NCBI GenBank assembly: GCA_020638975.1
Contig: JACKHN010000009.1
Span: 248,001-312,000, forward strand
Reading direction: 5' to 3'
Length of the DNA stretch: 64,000 nucleotides
Origin: Planctomycetaceae bacterium
Lineage (GTDB): Bacteria > Planctomycetota > Planctomycetia > Pirellulales > Pirellulaceae
Shown here: in pieces, positions 9,267 through 18,155 of the stretch
Position numbering within the stretch: the first letter of the stretch is position 1
Layout of the letters: every line of letters starts with the position of its first letter
Position numbers and translations under genes: made by a program
The notes under the pieces: generated by a model
Told to the model about the DNA's origin: nothing
Database searches by the model: none
Seen by the model: the letters and a program-made list of their open reading frames with translations, nothing else

Positions 9267-10106
9267 TTACAGATCCCGATCACTGAAAGCTTGCTGCATC
9301 TCCGTAAGGCGTTCGCCCGCCTCACCGTGAATAAACTGCAACACCCGACGGTCGCCGCACGTTTCCAATTCATCCGGCGTCCCGTCAAAGATCAACTGCG
9401 CCTCGTTTCGCCCCAAACGGCTAACGGGATAGATCATAACGACGCGGTCAGCGACCTTGTGAGCCGTCCGCATATCGTGCGTGACAATGATGCTGGTCAC
9501 GTTGTGCTGATTGCGAGTGCGTAACATCAACTCGTTGATCACGTCGCTCATAATCGGATCAAGACCGGTCGTCGGTTCGTCATACAACATCAACTCCGGG
9601 TTCATAATCAGCGCTCGAGCCAAGCCAACTCGTTTCCGCATGCCACCCGAAAGCTCCGCTGGCTTCTTGGAAACGACTGATTCAGGTAACCCAACTTCCG
9701 CGAGACGAGCGAACACCAGCTCACGGACGCGAGACGCCGATTCGGACGCGTGTTGTCGCAACGGAAACGCCACATTCTGCCCAACGGTCAAGCTGTCGAA
9801 CAACGCTGCGTTCTGGAACACGTACCCGAATCGTACGCGTTGACGAGTCAACTCACGGTCGTTCAACTCGGCGAGGTTATATCCATCGAAGCGAACTAAT
9901 CCACTCGTCGGGTTCACGAGCCCAATGATCGTCTTCAAAAGTACCGTCTTTCCGCAACCGCTTTCACCGATAATTGCCAGCGTCTGACCGCGAGGCACGG
10001 TCAATGTGACCCCACGCAACACACTTTGCGCCGCAAATGTCACATGGACATTTTGCACGTCAACGAGAGGCGTTTGCCTGCGTGTTGTTGCGGATGAATC
10101 ACTCAT
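9267..10106 (-). CDS. mlaF: MlaF-like ABC transporter ATPase
   Basis: This ABC ATPase is 279 residues from the ATG at 10106. Walker A GESGCGKT is at about 47-54, signature LSGGM at about 152-156, Walker B LMLYDEP ends near 178, and a switch His lies in VTHD. It powers the MlaE permease. The frame is open to 10151, which would overlap the end of mlaE. I prefer ATG 10106 because it follows the mlaE stop, has TAGGAG upstream and places the ABC domain near the N-terminus as in homologues. The product is cytoplasmic, on the inner face of the membrane. Confidence 0.92.
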   Translation of the reverse strand: MSDSSATTRRQTPLVDVQNVHVTFAAQSVLRGVTLTVPRGQTLAIIGESGCGKTVLLKTIIGLVNPTSGLVRFDGYNLAELNDRELTRQRVRFGYVFQNAALFDSLTVGQNVAFPLRQHASESASRVRELVFARLAEVGLPESVVSKKPAELSGGMRKRVGLARALIMNPELMLYDEPTTGLDPIMSDVINELMLRTRNQHNVTSIIVTHDMRTAHKVADRVVMIYPVSRLGRNEAQLIFDGTPDELETCGDRRVLQFIHGEAGERLTEMQQAFSDRDL

Positions 10107-10123
10107 AAGTCGCTGCCGAACTC

Positions 10124-10996
10124 CTAAATCAGGCTGACGCCTTCTGGCCAAAGTGTGTCATAGACGGCGTTGATCATGACACCGAGAAACAGATCGAGCA
10201 TCAGGATCAGCACAAAGGAATAGACGAATGCCGCAGTTGCCGCTCGGCCAACTCCTTCGGCCCCCGGCTGGCAATGAAAGCCGCGATAGCAACTGATCAT
10301 CGCAATTGCCGCTCCGAAAAAGAAGCTTTTGAAAATCCCGCTCAGCAGGTCGAAAACACCCACGAATTGCTCCGAGTTATGCCAGTAGTGATGTTTGTCG
10401 ATACCGAGGACTTCGACGGTAAAAAAGTAGCCGCCGACCACACCCATAAAGTCGGCCATGATCGTCAGTGTTGGGATCAGAAACAGGCAGGCGAGAAAGC
10501 GCGGTACCACCAGATAGTGAATTGGGTTCGCGCCCATACTGCTCAGCGCGTCAATCTGCTCAGTGACGCGCATCGTGCCCAACTCCGCCGCCATCGCGCT
10601 GCCCACGCGTCCCGCCAGCATCGTCGCGGCCAACACCGGACCGAGTTCGCGGACTAGTGACATGTTGATGACAGCGCCCAGTCGTGTTTCCAGCCCAAGT
10701 TGCCGGAACTGGCCGTAACTTTGAACCGCCAACACCATTCCAATAAAAGTGCCCGTTAATGCGACGACGGGAAGACTCATCACGCCGACTTGATAGAAGT
10801 TCGGCAGCAGAGTTTCTCGTCGCGGCAATCTCGTCACCATCCACGAAAGCGTCCGCATGCAGAACAGTCCGAGATCGCCGATCGCTTCAATCGCGTCAAT
10901 GACAACCATGCCCCAGTCCGTAACGAGATCGTGGGCACTGGCGGCGATACCGCGGCGTGGCGATCGTTCCATCGGACTGGCGGTTCCGGTCGACAA
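10124..10996 (-). CDS. mlaE: MlaE-like ABC transporter permease
   Basis: The 290-residue protein has MlaE permease features: an N-terminal amphipathic segment, then about five hydrophobic helices. It includes the conserved stretch with VGSAMAAELGTMRVTEQIDA and SMGANPIHYLVVPR. It is the inner-membrane channel of the Mla-type phospholipid transporter with the MlaF ATPase and the MCE protein downstream. No mlaB or mlaC is adjacent, as is common outside Proteobacteria. This is the first gene of the three-gene operon. Confidence 0.92.
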   Translation of the reverse strand: MSTGTASPMERSPRRGIAASAHDLVTDWGMVVIDAIEAIGDLGLFCMRTLSWMVTRLPRRETLLPNFYQVGVMSLPVVALTGTFIGMVLAVQSYGQFRQLGLETRLGAVINMSLVRELGPVLAATMLAGRVGSAMAAELGTMRVTEQIDALSSMGANPIHYLVVPRFLACLFLIPTLTIMADFMGVVGGYFFTVEVLGIDKHHYWHNSEQFVGVFDLLSGIFKSFFFGAAIAMISCYRGFHCQPGAEGVGRAATAAFVYSFVLILMLDLFLGVMINAVYDTLWPEGVSLI

Positions 10997-11175
10997 GTGG
11001 CAACTCCTGGAAAGAATTCGGACCCAGTCAACACGACTGCGGTGCTAGCGTGCGCAATGGTCCGCGCACGACAGATGTTTTGCATCGCTTCTAACTTCGT
11101 CGCGTTAGCGCGGCCACTTGAGTTAAACTTTGCCGGTTGCAGCGACTCTGCGGGCATGCATTGCCTGAGTCGAAC

Positions 11176-11248
11176 GGGGTCGGGAGTCTTTTTCGGCCCA
11201 CGCTGTTTCAATTTGCAAACACATTCTCCGAAAAAGACCCCCGACCCC
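11176..11248. repeat. 21-bp inverted repeat with poly-A/T core (REP-like)
   Basis: The left arm at 11176-11196 (GGGGTCGGGAGTCTTTTTCGG) pairs with the right arm at 11228-11248 with one mismatch and a 31 nt spacer. It lies in the gap between the mlaE start and the clpC terminator, so it does not serve as a terminator for either gene. The arm resembles dispersed palindromes I associate with planctomycete intergenic regions. Copy number cannot be judged from one window. Confidence 0.65.
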
Positions 11249-11279
11249 TTCACGCTGCGAACACCGCTGACCCGACGAA

Positions 11280-11310
11280 GAAAGCCCGCAAGCATTGCTC
11301 GCGGGCTTTC
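11280..11310 (-). terminator. Hairpin terminator after clpC
   Basis: A 10-bp perfect stem (GAAAGCCCGC at 11280-11289 with GCGGGCTTTC at 11301-11310) lies 27 bp past the clpC stop codon on the minus strand. The stem ends in a T-rich edge (CTTTCTTCG) on that strand. Confidence 0.7.
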
Positions 11311-11337
11311 GTTTCGATTCAAAGTTTAAAGGGCGTG

Positions 11338-13905
11338 CTAGTTGCTCTTCTTCTCGGGCGTTTCCGATTCGCCAGCACCTGCGGCAACGGCCTCTTCCTT
11401 CGGTGGATCGGCCTGTCGTTTCTCGGGACGGAAGTCCAGTCGAATGACCTTATCTTCGTCGTTGCGGATGCCATCAACGACGATCGTATCCATGCCTTGG
11501 AACGTGCCTCGCAGCAACTCTTCCGACAGTGGATCTTCGATTCGGTTCTCGATGGCACGACGTAACGGACGAGCACCGTAATCCAAGTCCGTTCCCTTCT
11601 TGATCAAGAACTCCTTGGCGGCATCCGTCAATTCCAAGTGCAAGCCACGATCTTCCAATCGCTCGCGAACCTTGGCCAATTCCAGGTCGATGACCTCTTT
11701 CAGGTTCTCTTTCGTCAAGTGACGGAAGATGATGACGTCATCCAAACGATTCAAAAACTCCGGTCGGAAGACCTTTTGAATCTGGTCGTTCACTCGACCC
11801 TTCATGCTGTCGTACGACGCATCGTCTTCCGGTTTTTGGAACCCGAAGGCTGACTCGTTCTTAATCGCGTCAGCACCTGCATTCGTGGTCATGATCAAGA
11901 TCACGTTGCGGAAGTCAACATTGCGACCGAAGCTGTCGGTCAAGCGACCTTCTTCCATCACCTGCAACAACATGTTGAAGCAGTCCGGATGCGCCTTCTC
12001 GATCTCGTCAAGCAACACGACGGCGTACGGTCGACGACGAATCTTCTCGGTCAATTGACCGCCTTCTTCATAGCCGACATAGCCAGGAGGGGCACCAACC
12101 AGACGGCTGACGTTGTGCTTCTCCATATACTCGCTCATGTCGATCTGAATCAAGGCATCGGAATCTCCGAACATGAATTCAGCGAGTGCCTTGGCGAGCA
12201 ACGTCTTGCCGACACCGGTTGGCCCAGCAAACACAAAGCATCCGGTCGGACGTTTGGGATCTTTCAAGCCACTGCGACTGCGACGAACCGCCTTCGAGAT
12301 GGCAGTGATCGCTTCTTGTTGGCTGATGACGCGTTTGTGAAGCTCTTCTTCCATCTGCATCAGGCGCAAACTGTCTTCGGTCGACAGACGCGTCAGCGGA
12401 ATGCCCGTCATCTTCGAGACGACTTCGGCAATCACTTCCTCGTCCACGACACCGTCCGTTTCCCGCGACTTCTCTCGCCACTCGCGAGTGATCTGATCCT
12501 TCTTCTTGCGAAGCTTATCCGCTTGATCACGCAGCGAGGCAGCTTTCTCGAAGTCTTGGTTCGCGACGGCTTCTTCCTTCTCTTTGTTCAATCGTTCGAC
12601 GTCCTCGTCGATTTCCTTCAAATCCGGTGGACGAGTCATCGCACGCAATCGGACACGAGCACCGGCTTCGTCGATCACATCGATCGCCTTGTCCGGCAAG
12701 CAGCGAGCTGTGATATACCGCTCGGACATATCGACCGCAGCCACGACCGCATCGTCGGTGATCTGCACACGATGATGTTCTTCGTAGCGTTCGCGAAGTC
12801 CTTTCAGGATCTCGACCGTTTCGTCCTTGCTCGTGGGCTCGACGATGATCTCCTGGAAGCGACGTGCCAGGGCGTTATCTTTCTCGATATACTTACGATA
12901 CTCGTCCAGCGTCGTCGCACCGATGCATTGGATCTCACCGCGAGACAAAGCCGGCTTCAAGACGTTCGCCGCATCAATTGCACCTTCCGCACCACCGGCA
13001 CCGACCAACGTGTGCAATTCGTCAATGAACAAGATCGTGTTCTTGGCACGCCGCACTTCGTTCATGACGGCCTTGATACGTTCCTCGAACTGACCGCGGT
13101 ACTTCGTACCAGCGACCATCATTGCGAGGTCCAACACGACAATTCGCTTATCAGCCAGCAATTCGGGTACGTTGCCCTCGATCACGCGTTGAGCAAATCC
13201 TTCGACGATGGCCGTCTTACCAACACCCGCTTCGCCGAGCAGGACGGGATTGTTCTTGGTTCGGCGGCACAGCACCTGAATCGCACGTTCGATCTCGCGT
13301 TCGCGACCGATGACCGGATCAAGCTTCTTCTGTTTCGCGAGCTCACTCAAGTCGCGACCAAAGCTGTCCAACGCAGGTGTTTTCGACTTGCCGCTCTTCG
13401 ACGAACCGCCACCGGCTTCGGCGCCGACAGCTTCGCGACCACCGCGTTCGCCGCCTTCGCTTTCCAGTCCGTGCCCTAACAAGTTCAGCACTTCTTCGCG
13501 AACCTCTTCGAGCTTCAGGCCGAGGTTCATCAAGACCTGAGCCGCGACGCCTTCTTGTTCACGCAGCAGACCAAGCAAGATATGCTCGGTGCCAACGTAG
13601 TTGTGATTCAGATTGCGAGCTTCTTCCATCGAATACTCGATGACTTTCTTCGCTCGCGGCGTTTGGGGCAGCTTGCCCATCGTGACCATTTCTGGACCAC
13701 TTTGAACGAGCTTCTCGACTTCAAGACGAATCTTGCGCAAGTCGACGTCCAAGTTCTTAAGGACATTTGCGGCGACACCGCTGCCCTCTTTGACGAGACC
13801 AAGCAACACGTGCTCGGTGCCAATGTATTCGTGATTGAAGCGTTGCGCCTCTTGGTTCGCAAGCTGCATCACCTTCCGTGCGCGATCGGTGAATCTTTCG
13901 TACAT
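11338..13905 (-). CDS. clpC: ClpC-type Clp protease ATPase subunit
   Basis: This 855-residue Hsp100 unfoldase has two Clp_N repeats at about 1-145. The first AAA domain carries Walker A GEAGVGKT. A UVR/M-domain segment (DFEKAASLRDQADKLRKKKD) follows, which distinguishes ClpC from ClpA. The second AAA domain carries GPTGVGKT, then the Clp D2-small domain. It unfolds substrates for the ClpP peptidase, which is not in this window. The start is ATG 13905 (MYERFTDRARK), with GAGAGGACG upstream. The stop codon of the preceding gene overlaps this ATG as TGATG, implying translational coupling. Confidence 0.97.
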   Translation of the reverse strand: MYERFTDRARKVMQLANQEAQRFNHEYIGTEHVLLGLVKEGSGVAANVLKNLDVDLRKIRLEVEKLVQSGPEMVTMGKLPQTPRAKKVIEYSMEEARNLNHNYVGTEHILLGLLREQEGVAAQVLMNLGLKLEEVREEVLNLLGHGLESEGGERGGREAVGAEAGGGSSKSGKSKTPALDSFGRDLSELAKQKKLDPVIGREREIERAIQVLCRRTKNNPVLLGEAGVGKTAIVEGFAQRVIEGNVPELLADKRIVVLDLAMMVAGTKYRGQFEERIKAVMNEVRRAKNTILFIDELHTLVGAGGAEGAIDAANVLKPALSRGEIQCIGATTLDEYRKYIEKDNALARRFQEIIVEPTSKDETVEILKGLRERYEEHHRVQITDDAVVAAVDMSERYITARCLPDKAIDVIDEAGARVRLRAMTRPPDLKEIDEDVERLNKEKEEAVANQDFEKAASLRDQADKLRKKKDQITREWREKSRETDGVVDEEVIAEVVSKMTGIPLTRLSTEDSLRLMQMEEELHKRVISQQEAITAISKAVRRSRSGLKDPKRPTGCFVFAGPTGVGKTLLAKALAEFMFGDSDALIQIDMSEYMEKHNVSRLVGAPPGYVGYEEGGQLTEKIRRRPYAVVLLDEIEKAHPDCFNMLLQVMEEGRLTDSFGRNVDFRNVILIMTTNAGADAIKNESAFGFQKPEDDASYDSMKGRVNDQIQKVFRPEFLNRLDDVIIFRHLTKENLKEVIDLELAKVRERLEDRGLHLELTDAAKEFLIKKGTDLDYGARPLRRAIENRIEDPLSEELLRGTFQGMDTIVVDGIRNDEDKVIRLDFRPEKRQADPPKEEAVAAGAGESETPEKKSN

Positions 13906-14543
13906 CAATTCGTCCTCTCGTTATATTCCGGGCGCTGAATTCTTTGGAGCGATGGGTCGTCGGATTCCTCAGTCGTCGCTTCCGTACCTGCGTCTTTTCC
14001 TACGTTGTTGCTTTCTGCTTTTGAAGCGGCAAGCCGCTTCAGTGTGTCTCGCTCTTGAGCGATTTCCGATCGCCACTTGTAAGCCTCGTCCAGCCGGTCC
14101 AATCGGTCCAACTGCTTCGTGGCCTCTTCATAGCGTTTGGTCCGCCGGTAGAGCGTGGCTAACATCAAAAGTACGTCAACGTCTCGGCTACAGTATCGAA
14201 GCAATTGCCGCAGCAGTGTTTCCGCTTCGAACCAGTGGCCCCTTAAGTATTCGGCTTGGGCCTGGATAAACAAGCCCCGATCATCGACTCGCGGCGGTTC
14301 GCGTAGGTGTGGCAGTGATCGGTAGGCCTGGATGACCGAAGCCAACCAAACTGTCCCGAGAACGAGCCAACCCATCAGATTGAATGACGGTGGAAGAAGC
14401 TCCGTCCAAACGAAGCTGGATACCAGAACGAGATTGAGCGCCGCGCCAAACGCAACCGCAGTTGCAAGTGCAGCCCAATCCCCACGTATCCAAAGACGCG
14501 GCAATCCGGGCCACAAACAAATTATGTAAGGCGAGCTGTGCAT
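13905..14543 (-). CDS. Membrane protein with TPR-like C-terminal region, coupled to clpC
   Basis: This 212-residue protein has a short N-terminal segment (WPGLPRLW), two transmembrane helices at about 20-45 and 52-75, and a soluble C-terminal half. That half has helical TPR-like repeats (FIQAQAEYLRGHWFEAETLL, LMLATLYRRTKRYEEATKQL) and a charged Ser/Glu tail. I do not recognise a named family beyond TPR. The frame extends to a TTG at 14579, but ATG 14543 has a GAAGG upstream and is preferred. Its stop overlaps the clpC start, so the two are probably co-expressed. Whether it links ClpC to the membrane is unknown. Confidence 0.7.
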   Translation of the reverse strand: MHSSPYIICLWPGLPRLWIRGDWAALATAVAFGAALNLVLVSSFVWTELLPPSFNLMGWLVLGTVWLASVIQAYRSLPHLREPPRVDDRGLFIQAQAEYLRGHWFEAETLLRQLLRYCSRDVDVLLMLATLYRRTKRYEEATKQLDRLDRLDEAYKWRSEIAQERDTLKRLAASKAESNNVGKDAGTEATTEESDDPSLQRIQRPEYNERTN

Positions 14544-14832
14544 CCAACCTTCGCTCCGGCGTCCCTTCCGAGTCACCAATCCATAGCGAGCACGGCGAAA
14601 GTCGCCTCGGAATTGTAACCCGCGTTTTTATGCGCAGCAAGGCAAGTAAATACGACGTTTAGAGTTAGGTCAACGCAGGCACGCCTTCGCCGCTACCTTC
14701 GGCAGGACCGGCAGGCATGCTACAACGTACAGCATCCGACGAGGCCCGATAACACTGACCGAGTTGATGTCGCGGGAAGGTGCCGCTTTCCGCTTTGCTG
14801 AAGCCCTGGACGCGGAACATCATCGTATCCCC

Positions 14833-15879
14833 ATGCCAACAAATTCCGACGCTCATGCCGCATTTCGCATCGTCGACGCCAACGCCAACCGTGCTCTGGA
14901 AGGGCTACGCGTTGTCGAGGATTACGCTCGCTTCGCCCTGAACGACAAGCATCTCGCTACACAATATAAGGGGTTAAGGCACGATTTGGCCTCCGTGCTA
15001 GCAACGCTGCCTCCGCAAGCACTTTCGTCGGCGCGACACACGCCTGGCGATGTCGGCACGCAGATTGAAGCTCCGGACGAGTACATTCGCGACGCGGTAA
15101 TCCAGGTCGCGATCGCGAGCCAGAAGCGAGTCGAACAAGCTCTACGTTGTATCGAGGAGTACACCAAAACGATCCTTCTCGGCGCAGCTTCGCGCGTCGA
15201 GCAACTCCGCTATCGGGCGTACACACTCGGAAAGGCGATCGAGGTGACCTCGGCAAGCCAGGAACGACTGAACGGAAAGCGAATCTACGTTTTGATCGAT
15301 GGCGGGCGTTCCTTGGAGGCCTTCGAGCAACGTGCCAGACAGTTGACAGAAGCCGGCGTGGACCTCATTCAACTTCGCGACAAACTGCTTACTGACCGAG
15401 ATCTAGTCGAACGCGGTCGCCGGCTGCGCGAAATTACCAGCGCCAGCAGTACACTGTTTATTATGAATGATCGCCCTGACATTGCGGAAATTGTCGGGGC
15501 AGATGGTGTCCACGTGGGCCAGGACGAGTTGTCGGTAGCCGACGCACGAGCGATTCTCGGCGTGAATCGCTTAGTCGGCGTTTCCACTCACTCCATCGAA
15601 CAGGCTCGTCAGGCGGTGCTCGATGGTGCCGACTACATCGGCTGCGGGCCGACATTTCGCTCGCAAACGAAGGAGTTCCACGAATTCCCGGGGCTTGAAT
15701 TGCTCCGAACCGTCGCCGAGGAGATCAGCCTCCCGGCATTTGCGATCGGCGGCATCACTCTGAAAAACCTGCCGCAAGTGCTGGACACCGGTTTTTGCCG
15801 AATTGCGGTCAGTGGTTGCGTCAACTCCGCCGCAGACCCGCGCGACGCAATCGCGCAACTGATGGCCGCTAAGTTTTGA
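14833..15879 (+). CDS. thiE: ThiD2-ThiE fusion (HMP-P kinase-like domain plus thiamine phosphate synthase)
   Basis: In this 348-residue protein, residues about 5-135 match the ThiD2 domain (RIVDANANRALEGLRVVEDY), proposed as an alternative hydroxymethylpyrimidine-phosphate kinase. Residues about 150-345 are a TIM-barrel ThiE: LIQLRDK, FIMNDRPDIAEIVGADG, HVGQDE, GVSTHS, IGCGPTF and AFAIGG line the phosphate and Mg sites. ThiE joins HMP-PP to thiazole phosphate to give thiamine phosphate. The frame opens further upstream, but ATG 14833 (MPTNSDAHAAFRIVDANA) starts where the family starts. Its 3' end overlaps the convergent thioredoxin gene by 11 bp. Confidence 0.9.
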   Translation: MPTNSDAHAAFRIVDANANRALEGLRVVEDYARFALNDKHLATQYKGLRHDLASVLATLPPQALSSARHTPGDVGTQIEAPDEYIRDAVIQVAIASQKRVEQALRCIEEYTKTILLGAASRVEQLRYRAYTLGKAIEVTSASQERLNGKRIYVLIDGGRSLEAFEQRARQLTEAGVDLIQLRDKLLTDRDLVERGRRLREITSASSTLFIMNDRPDIAEIVGADGVHVGQDELSVADARAILGVNRLVGVSTHSIEQARQAVLDGADYIGCGPTFRSQTKEFHEFPGLELLRTVAEEISLPAFAIGGITLKNLPQVLDTGFCRIAVSGCVNSAADPRDAIAQLMAAKF

Positions 15880-16525
15880 GAAGATTCTTGATCAATTCCT
15901 CGATCTCCGCCTCAACACCCGGTCGATAGCCCTGCCACAAGCCCTCGATCGTGCCATCGCGGCCCAGCAGCACGGTCGTTGGGAAACTGAAGGATGGAAG
16001 CTGTGCTGCTTTCATTAAACCCATTCGCGCACCGCCGCTGGGATCGCTGTAGACACCGAGATCGGTACCCAGCTTCGCGAGATAGCCTTCGGTCATTTCC
16101 TGCAGTTGCTCCAAGTCGAGGTCAACTCCTCCGGGCCCGCAGGAAACCGGGACAAAGCGAAACCCGTCATTTCCCTTTAACCGGTCATTCATTTCAACAA
16201 GATGCGGGAACTCCATCATGCAAGGGCCGCACCAGGTTCCCCAGAAGTTAATCAATACAACTTGGCCACGAACGCTTTCCAAGGTTACCGGCGGCACATC
16301 GCCAACCAAGGGCGCAAACTCAAAGTCTCCCATGGGCAGCCCGACAGCCGGATGCACGTCGCCTTGTCCAAATCGCTTTTCCGGTTGCAACGCCAACACC
16401 AACAAGATCGTAAACAGACCCATGACCGCAATTACGATCACGCGCGTGAACGAACGAGGGGGATGATCGCGATATTCCGCTCCATCTCCCGTTGGCATAT
16501 CATCGCTAAATGCTGATTGAGACAT
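15869..16525 (-). CDS. TlpA/ResA-like membrane-anchored thioredoxin-fold protein
   Basis: This 218-residue protein has a cytoplasmic N-terminus, one transmembrane helix at about 28-46, and a periplasmic thioredoxin fold. The active site is WGTWCGPC, with C99 and C102. VVLINFWGTWC and the later TVLLGRDGTIEGLW are typical of the TlpA/ResA/AhpC-TSA group. It probably reduces or isomerises disulfides in envelope proteins, for example in cytochrome c maturation. Its start lies only about 21 bp from the likely start of the divergent gene. Confidence 0.88.
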   Translation of the reverse strand: MSQSAFSDDMPTGDGAEYRDHPPRSFTRVIVIAVMGLFTILLVLALQPEKRFGQGDVHPAVGLPMGDFEFAPLVGDVPPVTLESVRGQVVLINFWGTWCGPCMMEFPHLVEMNDRLKGNDGFRFVPVSCGPGGVDLDLEQLQEMTEGYLAKLGTDLGVYSDPSGGARMGLMKAAQLPSFSFPTTVLLGRDGTIEGLWQGYRPGVEAEIEELIKNLLKT

Positions 16526-16546
16526 AATCGAATTGCTTGGTATCAG

Positions 16547-17461
16547 ATGACGAGAGCTAGAAGTCGTTTACTAAAATGCGTCGGGACCTGCGGCAACAGC
16601 GTGCTGGCCGCGATGGTCGTCATTCTAGCCTGTCGGACGGGCGAGGCTGAAGACCGGGCTGCGAAGCGGCTACCTCCCGTAGAGTCGGCGATCACAAGGC
16701 AACTCGCCACACTCGCCAATCAAGACATCTTGGAAAGCAGCGGATTGGCTGCTTCTCACGACGTTCCTAACCGATTCTGGACTCATAACGATTCCGGCGA
16801 CAAGCCACGGCTCTTTGCATTCGACAACTCAGGACGCGATCTCGGCGTGGTTCACTTAGCGAGCATTGAAGCCGTCGATTGGGAGGATATCTCTTCCTTT
16901 CGAGTTGGCGATCGCGGCTGGCTGCTCATCGCGGATGTGGGCGACAACGCGCGCCGACGCGATACCTGTCAATTGCATTTGCTGCCCGAACCGGATCTTC
17001 GACGCGATGCACCGGCGGTTCATTCAACTATTGAGTTCCGCTACGCGAGCGGCCCCGTCGACTGCGAGGCCGTCGGAGTTGACGGAACATCGAACATCGT
17101 CCTACTCGCCTCGAAGTCGGCATTTCGGTCGGAAGTTTTCGCCCTTCGGATACCGGCAACCCCAACGAGTCAAATCCAAGTTGCCCGTTCGATCGCCACA
17201 ATTCCCGTTCCGCTAGCAACCGGCCTCGACGTGTCTACAGATGGTCGACGTGCGATCGTGGTTACCTATGCCGACGGCTACGAATTCCAACGCCTCGAGA
17301 ACGAATCGTGGTCCGACACTTTCAAACGACAGCCGGAAGTCGTCACGATGCCAATCCGCAGGCAAGGCGAATCCATCTGCTATGCCGCCGATGGTCACTC
17401 GCTCTACCTCACGAGCGAAAGGCAGCCGACGCCGCTTTGGATCGTGGAAAGAACTCCGTAA
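16547..17461 (+). CDS. Secreted protein of unknown function, beta-propeller-like
   Basis: From ATG 16547 the protein is about 304 residues with an N-terminal signal sequence (basic MTRARSRLLK, then a hydrophobic stretch ending near ILACRTGEAE). The mature part has beta-rich repeats such as RFWTHNDSGDKPRLFAFD, VDWEDISSFRVGD and LLIADVGDNARRR. These recall SdiA-regulated or phytase-like propellers, but I cannot place it firmly. The frame extends to 16517, inside the divergent gene. Its stop TAA overlaps the next gene's ATG by one base (TAATG), so it is co-translated with the CYTH protein. Confidence 0.7.
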   Translation: MTRARSRLLKCVGTCGNSVLAAMVVILACRTGEAEDRAAKRLPPVESAITRQLATLANQDILESSGLAASHDVPNRFWTHNDSGDKPRLFAFDNSGRDLGVVHLASIEAVDWEDISSFRVGDRGWLLIADVGDNARRRDTCQLHLLPEPDLRRDAPAVHSTIEFRYASGPVDCEAVGVDGTSNIVLLASKSAFRSEVFALRIPATPTSQIQVARSIATIPVPLATGLDVSTDGRRAIVVTYADGYEFQRLENESWSDTFKRQPEVVTMPIRRQGESICYAADGHSLYLTSERQPTPLWIVERTP

Positions 17462-18015
17462 TGGAAAACTCTTACGAAGTCGAACAAAAGTTCCGGATCG
17501 AAGACCTCGCCCAACTGGAAACGCAATTGCGAAGCCTTGGCGCCACGCCGTTTGTCGCCTGCGAACAAGTCGACACCTACTTTGCCCACCCGGCTCGAGA
17601 CTTTGGCGAGACCGATGAAGCGTTTCGGTTGCGACGTGTAGGTGCTAAGAATTTTGTGACTTATAAAGGCCCCAAGATCGACACCACGACCAAAACGCGG
17701 CGCGAGATCGAGTTGCCGCTTCCAGATGGCGTTGCGTACACGGTTCAGTTTCGTCTGCTCATCGAATCACTCGGATTTCAAGCCGTCGCCGATGTCTCGA
17801 AAGTTCGACGCAAGACGCATGTCAGCTGGGATGATGCAGAGATCGAAATCTCGCTGGACGACGTAGCCCAAGTTGGGTGTTACGCCGAGTTGGAGTTGGT
17901 AGTTTCGGAATCGAGGGTTACACAAGCGAAAGCTCGAATTGCATCGCTTGCGAGCCGGTTGGGTCTGCTGCTGAGCGAACGTCGCAGTTATCTAGAGTTG
18001 CTGCTGAGAGAGTGA
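17461..18015 (+). CDS. CYTH-domain protein (class IV adenylate cyclase / CyaB-like)
   Basis: This 184-residue single-domain protein has the CYTH signature E-x-E-x-K at E6, E8 and K10 (YEVEQKF). Further triphosphate-tunnel features are visible: FRLRRVG, FVTYKGPK, EIELPL, DDAEIEISLDDV and AELELVV. CYTH enzymes bind triphosphates through metal ions. Substrates include ATP (cyclase), thiamine triphosphate and tripolyphosphate. The layout fits the CyaB/class IV cyclase group best, but activity cannot be fixed from sequence. The ATG overlaps the upstream stop as TAATG. Confidence 0.87.
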   Translation: MENSYEVEQKFRIEDLAQLETQLRSLGATPFVACEQVDTYFAHPARDFGETDEAFRLRRVGAKNFVTYKGPKIDTTTKTRREIELPLPDGVAYTVQFRLLIESLGFQAVADVSKVRRKTHVSWDDAEIEISLDDVAQVGCYAELELVVSESRVTQAKARIASLASRLGLLLSERRSYLELLLRE

Positions 18016-18155
18016 CAAAGCGACACGGGAATGTTCTGCCAACCGTGAGGTAAACTTTTTTGGCCGCTCGCCGGAACTTGGCCATCTCCGTGGTGTTTGA
18101 TCAATCGTACGAGCCAAATTGCCGCCAATACTGAAAATAGCAGGAGATCAAACGA

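Noticed and set aside
11989..13479. 496-residue plus-strand open frame
   Set aside because: It is antisense to clpC, which is unmistakable on the minus strand. Long antisense frames are expected from GC-rich codon bias.
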